Source of the DNA: Agarilytica sp033852165
GTDB lineage: Bacteria > Pseudomonadota > Gammaproteobacteria > Pseudomonadales > Cellvibrionaceae
Direction: 5' to 3'
NCBI GenBank assembly: GCA_033852165.1
Contig: JAWSUZ010000038.1
Location: forward strand, 62,001 to 126,000
DNA: 64,000 bases
This document shows positions 54,901 to 61,784 of the stretch, piece by piece. The translations under genes were made by a program, and so were the position numbers. Position 1 is the stretch's first letter, and each line of letters starts with the position of its first letter. The notes beneath the pieces are model-generated. The model saw only the letters and a list, made by a program, of their open reading frames with translations, was not told where the DNA came from and made no database searches.

Positions 54901-55038
54901 TTGAACATTGGTAATGTCCGGCACCGCGTCAATGGGAAGTTTTTGATAACTCCACAGGCCGCTACCAATGAACAGCAAAATAAAACTTAAAAATAAATAT
55001 CGCCGATCAATGGCGAGTCGTAATAATGAATCAATCAT
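51916..55038 (-). CDS. czcA: Heavy-metal efflux RND transporter, CzcA/CusA type
   Basis: A 1040-residue inner-membrane proton/metal antiporter. An N-terminal membrane helix (MIDSLLRLAIDRRYLFLSFI), the HME-type opening PIDAVPDITNVQIQINT, two large periplasmic loops and two blocks of six membrane helices fit the HME-RND family. The helix-4 acidic pattern LGALDFGLIVDGAVIIVEN near residues 400-420 is typical. The C-terminus VIGGIISSTLLTLFVLPVLYHW is conserved. It pumps divalent Co, Zn or Cd, or monovalent Cu/Ag. The His-rich partners favour divalent ions, but the exact metal is not fixed by the sequence. Confidence 0.93.
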   Translation of the reverse strand: MIDSLLRLAIDRRYLFLSFILLFIGSGLWSYQKLPIDAVPDITNVQIQINTAAPGYSPLETEQRITYPVETALAGLPHLSYTRSLSRYGLSQVTVVFEDGTDIYFARNLINTKLGAIISLLPAGLKPEMGPISTGLGEIFMYTVQALPNALQENGQPYSSTALREIQDWIIKPQLAQVKGVVEVNSIGGYNKQYHITPDVRKLLHFGVSMDDIVQALQANNTNRGAGYIERNGQQLLVRSPGQLTSFEDIGNVIITQRDSVPIRVSDVAEIGIGKELRTGAATQDGVETVLGTAMMLIGENSRAVARDVAEKLKDIQVSLPKGVVATPVYDRTTLVDKAIMTVSKNLLEGALLVIVILFALLGNLRAALICAAVIPLAMLATITGMVKTGVSANLMSLGALDFGLIVDGAVIIVENATRRLAQAQRNGQLELRERLQTVFEASSEVIRPSLFGVAIITVVYIPIFSLTGVEGKMFHPMAATVVMALVAAMILSLTIVPAAVAVFLHGHISEKEGIVISKAQSCYKPLLLLALKFRAWVLATATTLVILCIWIATTLGSEFIPQLDEGDIALHAMRIPGTSLEQAVKMQEILERKIKTFPEVEIVFARLGTAEVATDPMPPNVADNFVILKPRSEWPDPSKTKEEFVRELEHALETLPGNNYEFTQPIQMRFNELISGVRSDLGIKVFGDDLDQLVATANDIFETVTQIDGAADVRVEQVTGLPTLSINPKRTALGRYGLNVADLQNWVAAAIGGESAGILYEGDRRFELIVRLPETLRHDIDRLANLPVPLPNGDYVPLSEVATLDIAPAPAQISRENGKRRVVVTANVRGRDLGGFVDEVKSKIAQQVKIPAGYWLSYGGTFEQLESASKRLSIVVPITLLLIIGLLVMAFGALKDALIVFTGVPLALTGGVLALALSGMPMSISAGIGFIALSGVAVLNGLVMLAFIRDLWHEQGDLFLAVTEGALIRLRPVLMTAMVASLGFVPMALNTGTGAEVQRPLAIVVIGGIISSTLLTLFVLPVLYHWTHSIKGKVKIGNT

Positions 55039-55160
55039 ACAAGGCTTCTGTTTGTTGGGCCGGTTTGTTGGTCCTATTTAATAGACCTGTTAACTGGACC
55101 TGTTTGCATATTTTATGTCTTTAAAAAACCGTCTTTAAATTCACGAGATGAGCGCACTAA

Positions 55161-56189
55161 TTAGTGATCATGCTTCGCTTCCGATTTTTCGATATCCGCT
55201 TTAATCAGATAACTGTTCTGAGTGACATACATTTCACCGGCGTCTAATCCAGAAATGACCTCGGTATAGTGATCGTCGTGCTGGCCCAATAAGAGCGCTT
55301 TAAATTGGTATCGAGACTGGTCTGTATTGTGGTCTGTGTTGTGATCAGCGTGTTCATGCTTGCCATCGTGAGTCATTAATGGGTCGGCAGCGTGTTTTAC
55401 AAAAACGCCGGTTTGACCTTGTAGCGTTTGAATGGCCGTATTTTTGACGGCGACTGGCACCCTAAATTCCCGGGTCACTATTCGTCCCTCGACCATTAAT
55501 CCCGGTGTAAACGGCGCGTTCACATTATCGATTTTTGCGCGCGCGATGAGATAGGGCTTATTATCCATAGCCGGGATAATGTGTTCGATCTTACTGGTAA
55601 CAGCGCCTATATCCGTTTGGATCGTAACGGCTTGCCCCTCGCGAACAGCAGAGCGTTGAGACGGGAAAACACGCAGCTCAGCCCAAAGCGGTTCAAAATT
55701 GGAGATGGAAAATAACACCTGTTCCTGCGTAACTTCGCCAACATTCGCATGCCGTTGAACGATCATTCCCGCGATGGGGGCGCGTATACTGTATTTCTTT
55801 AAACTTTCATTCGACTCAACTTTGGCCAACAGATCTCCGGCTTTCACCTTATCGCCAATGCTCGCCTTTACCGAAGTGATAACACCGGGAAAGCGTGCAC
55901 GTACATGGCTGCTTTGTTCAGGAGCCGTACTTAAACGACCATAACAACTAATTGTTTTATGTAAGGTATACGGGCCAGCTAATTGACGGTCGATACCGAC
56001 TTGTAAGGCGATAGCGTTGCTTATCGTGCTGACGCCTTCTTCATGGCCGTGCTCATCATGCTCTTCGTGTTCCCCGTGATCTTCATGCTTGTTGTGATCC
56101 TTGTGATGCTCATGATGGTCTTGTGCAATGGCGACTTGAGTTGAGCTGGCCAAAAACCCCAGCAAACTAATTGCGATCATCTTTCTCAT
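55161..56189 (-). CDS. czcB: Metal RND periplasmic adaptor (membrane fusion protein) with a His-rich N-terminus
   Basis: A 342-residue adaptor. A signal peptide (residues 1-22, ending VAIA) is followed at 24-52 by a dense His/Glu stretch (HHEHHKDHNKHEDHGEHEEH) that can bind metal. The barrel-sandwich and lipoyl half motifs (IRAPIAGMIVQRHANVGE) and a beta-barrel domain follow. A second His-rich piece (HDGKHEHADHNTDHNTD) is near residue 280. There is no long coiled-coil. It links CzcA to the outer-membrane CzcC. The genes are collinear: czcI, czcC, czcB, czcA. Confidence 0.9.
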   Translation of the reverse strand: MRKMIAISLLGFLASSTQVAIAQDHHEHHKDHNKHEDHGEHEEHDEHGHEEGVSTISNAIALQVGIDRQLAGPYTLHKTISCYGRLSTAPEQSSHVRARFPGVITSVKASIGDKVKAGDLLAKVESNESLKKYSIRAPIAGMIVQRHANVGEVTQEQVLFSISNFEPLWAELRVFPSQRSAVREGQAVTIQTDIGAVTSKIEHIIPAMDNKPYLIARAKIDNVNAPFTPGLMVEGRIVTREFRVPVAVKNTAIQTLQGQTGVFVKHAADPLMTHDGKHEHADHNTDHNTDQSRYQFKALLLGQHDDHYTEVISGLDAGEMYVTQNSYLIKADIEKSEAKHDH

Positions 56190-56280
56190 GGGAAATAATT
56201 TCCTAAAATATTAAATCAAAAAGGCCAGAGCCTTTAAAAAATAGTGAGTAACCATCCTTAAACCGGTTTAAGGGCGGATA

Positions 56281-57648
56281 TTAATACGGTGCCGAATGTG
56301 AAAGTTTCGACTCTGTGTCGGGTCTTTCACGCATTAAATTATGGCCAATTAATTGTTCAATAGTGGCTTGGTTAGTTAAAGCAGCAGCGGCACTTCGAAT
56401 CAATAGCTGTTTGGCTTCGCGCAGTTCCGTTTGTGCCGCAATCCAATCCCTATATCGGTACCGACCGTTCTCATAAGCTTTTTGCGTTAAGGCCAAGGCC
56501 TGCTCCAAATTAGGAATAACGTTTTTCTTATATTGTTGTACAGCGTAAATATGCTGTTCACGAAGTGAAAACGCATCGTATAAAACCGAATGTAATTTTA
56601 AGAGCGCATCTTGACGCTGGTATTGAACGTTATCGCGCGCAGCCAAAGCGCTTTTGATCGAACCCTTATTACGCTTGCCGTTAAACAGCGGAATCGAAAC
56701 GCCGGCGACCAAAGCAGATTCAGAACTTTCTTCAAATCGACGCACACCCAAATTCCAACTGAGATCCGTCGTAGATTGCGTTCTAGCCAATTGTAACTGA
56801 GCGTTATGAAGCCGAGTTTCCGACGCGAAAATAGCGATGCCGGGTGAGGCTTTCGCCCGTTCGGCTAATTCCGCAAAACTGAGACTTTCAGAGAAGTGAA
56901 AAAGACTGCCATGAAGTTGTGAAAAGCTAAGAGTTGTTTCACCGAATAACGAGGCGAGCTGTACCTTTTTACGCATAAACGTATTTTTTAAAGTATACAA
57001 ATCAATTTCAGATTGGGCCAAAGCGACAGACGCACGCTTGACCTCAAATTCTGCTGCTGCGCCGCGTTGTGCTCTCGATTGAACAATCGATAGAGTCTTT
57101 TTCGCTTGGCCAAGCGCGTCTTCAGATAGCGACAGCAACTGTTGCGTGCTGAGGGCCTCAATAAATACCGCAGTGACCTTACCCAAGAGTTCCAGGGTCA
57201 GCGCTTTTTGTTGCTCCTCCAACAGTGTGAGCCGAGCATCTGCGACAGAAATTCGGGCAGAACGTTTTGACGAACCCAATTCCAAAACTGAAGACAGCGC
57301 GATAGTGGTCTCCGCGCTTTCACTGCTTTTATAAGCGCCACTGCCCGCAAAATTCTCAAGGTCTAAGCCAATGCTTAACGCGGGTTTAAGCGAGCTGCTG
57401 ACGCGTTGCCCTTGTAAACCTCGTTCATGAAACGCGTATTGATGAAGCTGAGGGTTGCTGGCCAATGTTTGCTCAAGGGCCTGAGCTAAAGTGAGCGTGC
57501 TTATACCATCGTCTGTCGCGATAGTATTACTCGATAGGCCACAACACAGAAGCGCGGAAAGCAAAAATGAGGATAGCGCCTTACGGTCAAAAGGTTGACT
57601 ATCAAAATCTAAGAGCCGGGATCTATCCGGACGTGAGAGAGTAAACAT
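56281..57648 (-). CDS. czcC: Outer-membrane efflux protein of the metal RND system
   Basis: A 455-residue TolC/CzcC-type outer-membrane channel subunit. Two homologous OEP repeats with long helices run from about residue 50 to the end. A signal-like hydrophobic segment (ALSSFLLSALLCCGLSSNTIA) lies near residues 24-45 after a basic N-terminus. The ATG at 57648 gives this product. An upstream GTG would add 21 residues. The gene is upstream of czcB with a gap of 91 bases, in the usual czcCBA order. Confidence 0.85.
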   Translation of the reverse strand: MFTLSRPDRSRLLDFDSQPFDRKALSSFLLSALLCCGLSSNTIATDDGISTLTLAQALEQTLASNPQLHQYAFHERGLQGQRVSSSLKPALSIGLDLENFAGSGAYKSSESAETTIALSSVLELGSSKRSARISVADARLTLLEEQQKALTLELLGKVTAVFIEALSTQQLLSLSEDALGQAKKTLSIVQSRAQRGAAAEFEVKRASVALAQSEIDLYTLKNTFMRKKVQLASLFGETTLSFSQLHGSLFHFSESLSFAELAERAKASPGIAIFASETRLHNAQLQLARTQSTTDLSWNLGVRRFEESSESALVAGVSIPLFNGKRNKGSIKSALAARDNVQYQRQDALLKLHSVLYDAFSLREQHIYAVQQYKKNVIPNLEQALALTQKAYENGRYRYRDWIAAQTELREAKQLLIRSAAAALTNQATIEQLIGHNLMRERPDTESKLSHSAPY

Positions 57649-57802
57649 ACAGTTGTTGTTCCAACAAAATAGCAAACAAAACCCCAAAATCAGAGGGCAT
57701 GGCAGACCCACCTCATTCAGTAAGAATGGTTTCGTGCAACATCAGCACAAAACAAAGGCTGGGAATAATAGAGCCGAGGAATAATAAAGAACGCTAAATT
57801 TG

Positions 57803-58171
57803 TTAGACGATAGGAGGGCGGTAGAGGGAGTAAAGAGGCTCGGGGACAAAGCCGAACTGATAGATCATATTGAACGTTGTTGTTTGTTTCAGCAGCGCCA
57901 AACCGGATTGTAATGGCAGTACCGCAGAACCCGGAGCGCTATGGCAGTGACAGCAGTGGTCGCAATCAGAGTCGATGGAGTGGTCTTGATCGTCCACCGA
58001 GTCATCATTGTGCTGGTGAGCTTCTGTAATATGGCCGTCATTGGCAGAGTCGAACTGGTGAGCATCGGCGACCACTGCAATAGACTGCAGGAGTATCAGT
58101 GATGCAAACATGATTCGAAGCCAAGTTTTCAAAAGGGGGATAGCCTTATCCGTGATCTTTTCGGGTGCCAC
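57803..58171 (-). CDS. czcI: CzcI-like small exported His/Cys-rich metal-binding protein
   Basis: A 122-residue exported protein. The hydrophobic stretch WLRIMFASLILLQSIAVVADA is a signal peptide. The mature part has a His/Asp-rich loop (HITEAHQHNDDSVDDQDH) and a CDHCCHCH cluster near residue 90, then a C-terminal hydrophobic stretch ending YRPP. This layout is seen in CzcI-type leader proteins of cobalt-zinc-cadmium systems. It is the first gene of the minus-strand efflux set. GTG is the start. It may sense or buffer periplasmic metal. Confidence 0.75.
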   Translation of the reverse strand: MAPEKITDKAIPLLKTWLRIMFASLILLQSIAVVADAHQFDSANDGHITEAHQHNDDSVDDQDHSIDSDCDHCCHCHSAPGSAVLPLQSGLALLKQTTTFNMIYQFGFVPEPLYSLYRPPIV

Positions 58172-59245
58172 TGGTTAGCATCTCTGGTTATGGTCTATAG
58201 AAGTGTAACGGCAAAGTCTCACTTCGATATGTAATTGCCAAAAATAACCGCATATTCGCTCAATCGAGCAGACCCCTTAAGGATCTAAAATATGCCAGCG
58301 CGAGTTCGTATACTATAGAGAAAGACGACGAATTCAAAGGTTAAGGTGTTATAGGGCGTGTGATTGGTCAATAATCGCACTGCTGGCCCAGCTTATTTCT
58401 ATGCCCGATGAGTCTGTCTTTCATTAGTACCCATCCAGAAATGGCTCGTCACGAGGGGCAATAAAAATTTTTAAATTTGCGCAACTTCATGTAGGCGTTT
58501 GCTTATTGCAAACTCCCCATTAGATTACTGTTGCCCATGTACGCAAAAGAAATCGCTCGTTCGATATCATTAAAGATTATCTCTGCGTGTCTACTGTGCC
58601 GATTATTAAACCCGCTTTCGTTTCGTGAATTGAATAACGTGTTGATTCTGCCAAATAAGTTTTCATTCTGAAAATAATTAATATTTAAAAAATAATTGCT
58701 TGGGCTTAAGGACGTGACATTTGTGCCTGTCCTTTAATTTTCTGCTTCTATTGGGCGTGATTCTGCTGTAAATGCCTACAACCAAACAAACTTAAATGAT
58801 GTAAATATTAAAAAGAAACCCATTAGGTGGTTTATTCTAAGCGTGGTGAATTGTTTTTAGGGTAAGTTTTAAACTCGGAAAAGGACAATGAGAAGGGCAA
58901 GGTCCTAAAACGATTATCCCATCTTTCCCAGAAATGCATTGAAACGCCAAAATTCAGGGTAGGGAGACTAAACAGAAAGTTGGGAAAAGGGCGGTAAACT
59001 TAACGCCCTTTAAGTTGTTACGATTAACATCACAACTACTGAATAAATACCAACTAGCAGTTGAATTACGCTGCTGTTTAGTGTTCAATAAAAGAGCTTC
59101 CAAACCTACTGAAGGAGAAGCAAGAAACAGATTTCACGCTTGCGTGAAAAACATAGAAGTAAAAATAGAAGTAAAAAATCGCCCCCCCTGCAGTGCGCTA
59201 ACACCTCAGAGGCGGCTAACCTAAACAGACTATATAGAGTCCATT
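58172..59245. other. Long intergenic region with two hairpins
   Basis: About 1.07 kb between the efflux set (minus) and the symE-like gene (plus). A hairpin at 58986-59011 (AAAGGGCG / CGCCCTTT) and a perfect 8 bp inverted repeat at 59132-59149 (TTTCACGC / GCGTGAAA, loop TT) are visible. I reject a short frame at 59015-59224. The left end should hold the czcI promoter. No gene was found, and the region is a possible boundary of the mobile right end. Confidence 0.45.
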
Positions 59246-59527
59246 ATGGCTAAAGTTAATTCTACGCTAGAGTCCCTCTCACCCCAAGATAATTTTTTCT
59301 ACACCCGCAGGCTCATTGTTATGGAGTCCGCCGTCGTTCTCCCGAAGGATGTCGACGATGTCGTTGCGTCCCCCAAAGCCTTGTCTGTAGCGCCATCCAT
59401 AGTATTGCGTGGTCATTGGCTAAAACAGATGGGTTTTGGCAAGGGTCAAAACGCCACCCTCCATATTGAGCCTGGAATGCTACATATAACCGCCGATTTC
59501 CCTGAAGAGTGGGAAATTGAAGGCTAA
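59246..59527 (+). CDS. SymE-like toxin-family protein
   Basis: A 93-residue protein whose C-terminal part (residues 46-80, APSIVLRGHWLKQMGFGKGQ and HIEPGMLHI) matches the SymE domain. This is an AbrB-like fold adapted from an antitoxin to an SOS-induced RNA-cleaving or nucleoid-condensing toxin in E. coli. The N-terminal 45 residues are polar and not conserved. In E. coli the sym locus is controlled by LexA and an antisense RNA. I could not identify a LexA box or antisense RNA here. It lies next to the integron, 0.26 kb from the integrase stop. Confidence 0.75.
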   Translation: MAKVNSTLESLSPQDNFFYTRRLIVMESAVVLPKDVDDVVASPKALSVAPSIVLRGHWLKQMGFGKGQNATLHIEPGMLHITADFPEEWEIEG

Positions 59528-59569
59528 GGGCCGCTAGTGAAAGAGGGATCTAGCGTATAATCTTTGAGC

Positions 59570-59718
59570 AGTGGCGGGGGAACGGTTATCTTCCGTTGCT
59601 GCTTTCTGTGATCTATTTTGCGAATGGTAGTGATGACGCAATGGCTGGGTTAACGTGTGGCTCAACAACGCTTCATACCGGTGATGATAGTTATTGGGAG
59701 GTGGGTGCTTGCCCCTAG
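59570..59718 (+). pseudogene. Orphan C-terminal fragment of a secreted modular protein
   Basis: From 59610 the frame reads YFANGSDDAMAGLTCGS, then WEVGACP and TAG at 59716-59718. This matches the last ~35 residues of the esterase at 30.5 kb (YFANGSDETMSGSTWGT and WYVGACP). Further upstream the similarity continues in another frame (SSVAAFCD versus SSGSYFSPD), so a +1 shift lies near 59608. No signal peptide or catalytic domain precedes it. It is a decayed remnant of a related gene that has lost everything but its C-terminal module. Confidence 0.75.
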
Positions 59719-59763
59719 GTAAATACTTGAAATTTGAAGTTCAACTCCCTTAAAAACACTTCA

Positions 59764-59786
59764 CCCCGCTTTGGCGGGATTTTTTA
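59764..59786 (+). terminator. Terminator after the orphan fragment, at the end of intI
   Basis: The stem CCCGC / GCGGG with a TTTG loop is followed by ATTTTTT. It lies 46 bases after the fragment's stop, which shows that a transcribed gene once ended here. It also touches the intI stop on the other strand. Confidence 0.85.
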
Positions 59787-60773
59787 TATTTTGTCGAGAG
59801 GGCTGCTGACCACCAAGCCCAAGTTATCAACAACGTGAAGGTAAATCTCTGTTGTTCGGATATCCGTATGTCCAAGCAGTTTTTGAATTTGTCGCAAATC
59901 ATACTTCGCCATTAAAAGTTGAGTGGCGAAACTATGACGAAAAGTATGGCACCCCGATTGTTTGAGGATCTTGCATGCTTTAATCGACTTGCCAACATTT
60001 TTTTGAACGGTCGCTTTGTGAATATGGTGTCGTCGTTCGACACCCGCTCTTGGGTCGATGCTGGTTTGTGTGGAGGGGAATAAATATTGCCATCCGATAC
60101 TGGTGCCATATTGTGGGTATTTCTTGCCCAGAGAGTGAGGTAAATAAACATCTCCTATGCCGGACGAGCTGTCGAGATCTCGAAGCTTTTCTACAATTGT
60201 AATTTGCGTTTTTAATTCTTGAGTAATGAGGCTTGGGAGTAGGGTGGTTCGATCTTTCATGCCCTTACCGTTGCGCACGACAATATAGCCTGCCGCAAAA
60301 TCAACATCCTTCACTCGCAATCGTATCGCTTCGCTGATACGCAAGCCTGCACCATACATTAGCTGTGCAATAAGCTTGTGAGGCGCTGATAATGCTTCTA
60401 TAACTGAGGAGGCTTCTTCGTGTGTAAATACCGTCGGTATTCGCGTAGCTTTACGGGCATAAGCAAAAGACAATTTTCCGAGGGGCCTATCTAAGAATTG
60501 GCCGTATAAATAAACGAGCGCATTGAGAGCAGTACGCTGTGTGCTAGGAGCTGTATTTGCTTCGTTAGCGAGATAACTTAAATAATCAGAGACTTCACGT
60601 TGCCCCATTTTTTCGGGGTGCTTCTTATTATGCCAGCGGATATAGGCTAAAACCCAGTAGACATACGTTTGTTCTGTGGAGTAGGCCTTACCCTGGTTGC
60701 GCAGAAATAAGCGAAACTGATCAAGAAACCTTGTGGGTTTTGATTGTATTGGGAGTGGGACGCCTTCCAGCAT
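59784..60773 (-). CDS. intI: Integron integrase IntI
   Basis: A 329-residue tyrosine recombinase. The catalytic residues are R145 (GAGLRISE), H276 and R279 (HTFRH), H302 (LGHTD) and Y311 (TEIYLHV). The extra helix specific to integron integrases is in LPHSLGKKYPQYGTSIGWQYLFPST at about 211-235, which distinguishes it from XerC/XerD. ERRHHIHKATVQK is also typical. It inserts and excises cassettes by attC x attI recombination. It is transcribed away from the cassette array, as in all integrons. No LexA box was found in its promoter by eye. The sequence looks intact, so it is likely functional. Confidence 0.95.
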   Translation of the reverse strand: MLEGVPLPIQSKPTRFLDQFRLFLRNQGKAYSTEQTYVYWVLAYIRWHNKKHPEKMGQREVSDYLSYLANEANTAPSTQRTALNALVYLYGQFLDRPLGKLSFAYARKATRIPTVFTHEEASSVIEALSAPHKLIAQLMYGAGLRISEAIRLRVKDVDFAAGYIVVRNGKGMKDRTTLLPSLITQELKTQITIVEKLRDLDSSSGIGDVYLPHSLGKKYPQYGTSIGWQYLFPSTQTSIDPRAGVERRHHIHKATVQKNVGKSIKACKILKQSGCHTFRHSFATQLLMAKYDLRQIQKLLGHTDIRTTEIYLHVVDNLGLVVSSPLDKI

Positions 60774-60898
60774 GAGAATTCCTTTCGTGTATGAATATAC
60801 AGTGCGCGAAACTCTATGCTAATTGGATACTGCTTGCAAGGGGTAAGTTTGTTGATGAGTTGTGGTTGTTTTCTGGTCAACTTTAACTGTTGTGTCTT

Positions 60899-60940
60899 TT
60901 TTTGCTGGATATGAAACTAGTGCGTCATATCCAGCAAAAA
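60899..60940. repeat. 15-bp perfect inverted repeat in the attI/intI promoter region
   Basis: The left arm TTTTTGCTGGATATG (60899-60913) and right arm CATATCCAGCAAAAA (60926-60940) are exact inverse copies with a 12-base spacer. The arms can form a long hairpin or a dimeric binding site. It is 126 bases before the intI start codon. Confidence 0.95.
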
Positions 60941-61081
60941 TAGCGGCGTAACTTTTGGCGGATATGTAAACCGGGCTACATATTTCCATGATCTAAATTT
61001 GCGTGTGGCTATGGGCGCGGTTAGTGGGGGCGTCGTAGAACGTAGGCGTGGTGCGGGCTTTAGCTTAGGTGGCGTGTGCTG

Positions 61082-61087
61082 TATAGT
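61082..61087 (+). promoter_or_regulatory. Candidate cassette promoter Pc (-10 TATAGT, -35 TTAGCT)
   Basis: A -35-like TTAGCT (61060-61065) lies 16 bases before TATAGT, directed toward the first cassette and inside the attI region, where integron Pc promoters are found. The -35 is a poor match, so this is tentative. Confidence 0.3.
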
Positions 61088-61144
61088 GCCAATCACGTTA
61101 AAATGAAAGCTCTGCGGCGGAGAAGTGTCGTCGGGGCGATAGAA

Positions 61145-61158
61145 TAAACTGTTAAAGA
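61145..61158 (+). other. attI crossover point
   Basis: The crossover G is at 61151 and the next bases are TTAAAG. The choice is supported by the first cassette's attC, whose R'' reads CTTTAAC and so is the exact complement of GTTAAAG. The seventh base of the consensus GTTRRRY is G here and does not fit, but the pairing does. Confidence 0.75.
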
Positions 61159-61201
61159 GTCAGCACACTATTTCTACGCGGTTTTTAGGAAAAAATATTT
61201 A

Positions 61202-61732
61202 ATGAAGTATATAAATAGTCTGTCAATATTTGTTGTGTTACTTGTTTTTGCAAACTGTTCGTTTTCGGGCGCTCTGTCAAATGACGAGGTGGAAAACATT
61301 CATTCCGATATAAATGAAATGTACACCGCATTTGAGGCTGGGGATGCATCCATATTTTTGAAAAAAACACATCGTTCGATATTCGTCTTAGTTGGTGGTC
61401 GAGAAAAATATAAAAAATTAATAGAGTCATCTATTGAACAATACAGCAGTCCTGAGACTAAAATTATTAGTACCGACCTCGGAGTCCCTACATCATTGTA
61501 TGACTCTGGGAGCGAGGAGGTCTGTTTTGTTCCTAGAATATCAAAGATGGAGACCAAGGGGGAAGTTGGGGTTAGTACAAGCTTTATGATTGCAGTACGA
61601 AAAAAGGGAGGTAAAAACTGGTTTTACTTAGATGGCGCGGGATTGAGAAAGGATCAGGGATTACTCTGGAAGCTGCTACCTGATTTAACAAAGGAAGTCC
61701 TCTTTCCCCCCAATTATGTAATAATTCTTTAA
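61202..61732 (+). CDS. Cassette 1 gene: exported or lipoprotein-like protein, unknown function
   Basis: A 176-residue protein starting MKYINSLSIFVVLLVFANCSFSG. The hydrophobic segment and the following Cys (in FANCS) suggest a signal peptide, possibly a weak lipobox. The mature part begins with NDEVENIHSDINEMYTAFEAGDASIFLKKTHRS, which resembles an NTF2-like helix pair, but this is only an impression. The gene is the sole reading frame of the first cassette and has no promoter of its own that I recognise. The stop codon TAA overlaps the R'' of the cassette's attC. No known function. Confidence 0.75.
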   Translation: MKYINSLSIFVVLLVFANCSFSGALSNDEVENIHSDINEMYTAFEAGDASIFLKKTHRSIFVLVGGREKYKKLIESSIEQYSSPETKIISTDLGVPTSLYDSGSEEVCFVPRISKMETKGEVGVSTSFMIAVRKKGGKNWFYLDGAGLRKDQGLLWKLLPDLTKEVLFPPNYVIIL

Positions 61733-61774
61733 CAAAGCGTTGCACCGGACGAGCCGGTGAACGCGACGTTAGAT
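61727..61774 (+). other. attC site of cassette 1
   Basis: R'' CTTTAAC (61727-61733) and R' GTTAGAT (61768-61774) bound a 48-base imperfect palindrome. The internal stem pairs are CACCGG / CCGGTG and GCGTT / AACGC. The crossover G is 61768. R'' is the exact complement of the first bases of cassette 1 (GTTAAAG at 61151-61157). Confidence 0.92.
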
Positions 61775-61784
61775 TCAATGGAGA

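Larger units (their letters stand above)
60774..61151. promoter_or_regulatory. attI region and intI promoter region with inverted repeats
   Basis: The 380-base region separates intI (minus) from the first cassette (plus). It contains a 15-bp perfect inverted repeat (60899-60940), a second 7-bp inverted repeat (60962-60983), and a -35/-10-like pair TTAGCT (61060-61065) and TATAGT (61082-61087), 16 bases apart, pointing at the cassettes. The last base, G at 61151, is the crossover G of attI, followed by TTAAAG. The promoters and IntI-binding sites are predictions. Confidence 0.7.

Noticed and set aside
59015..59224. 69-codon frame before the symE-like gene
   Set aside because: It runs across the inverted repeat, has no domain and no ribosome-binding site.
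59784..60773. XerC/XerD chromosome-dimer recombinase
   Set aside because: The extra helix segment around residues 211-235 and the flanking attC array are specific to integron integrases.
60899..60940. Rho-independent terminator for intI or the cassettes
   Set aside because: The arms are AT-rich, the plus-strand side ends in A instead of T, and its place is upstream of both transcripts.
60774..61151. LexA box controlling intI
   Set aside because: I found no sequence close to CTG-N10-CAG with the usual AT-rich centre near the intI start; ATATGTA/TACATAT is not a good match.
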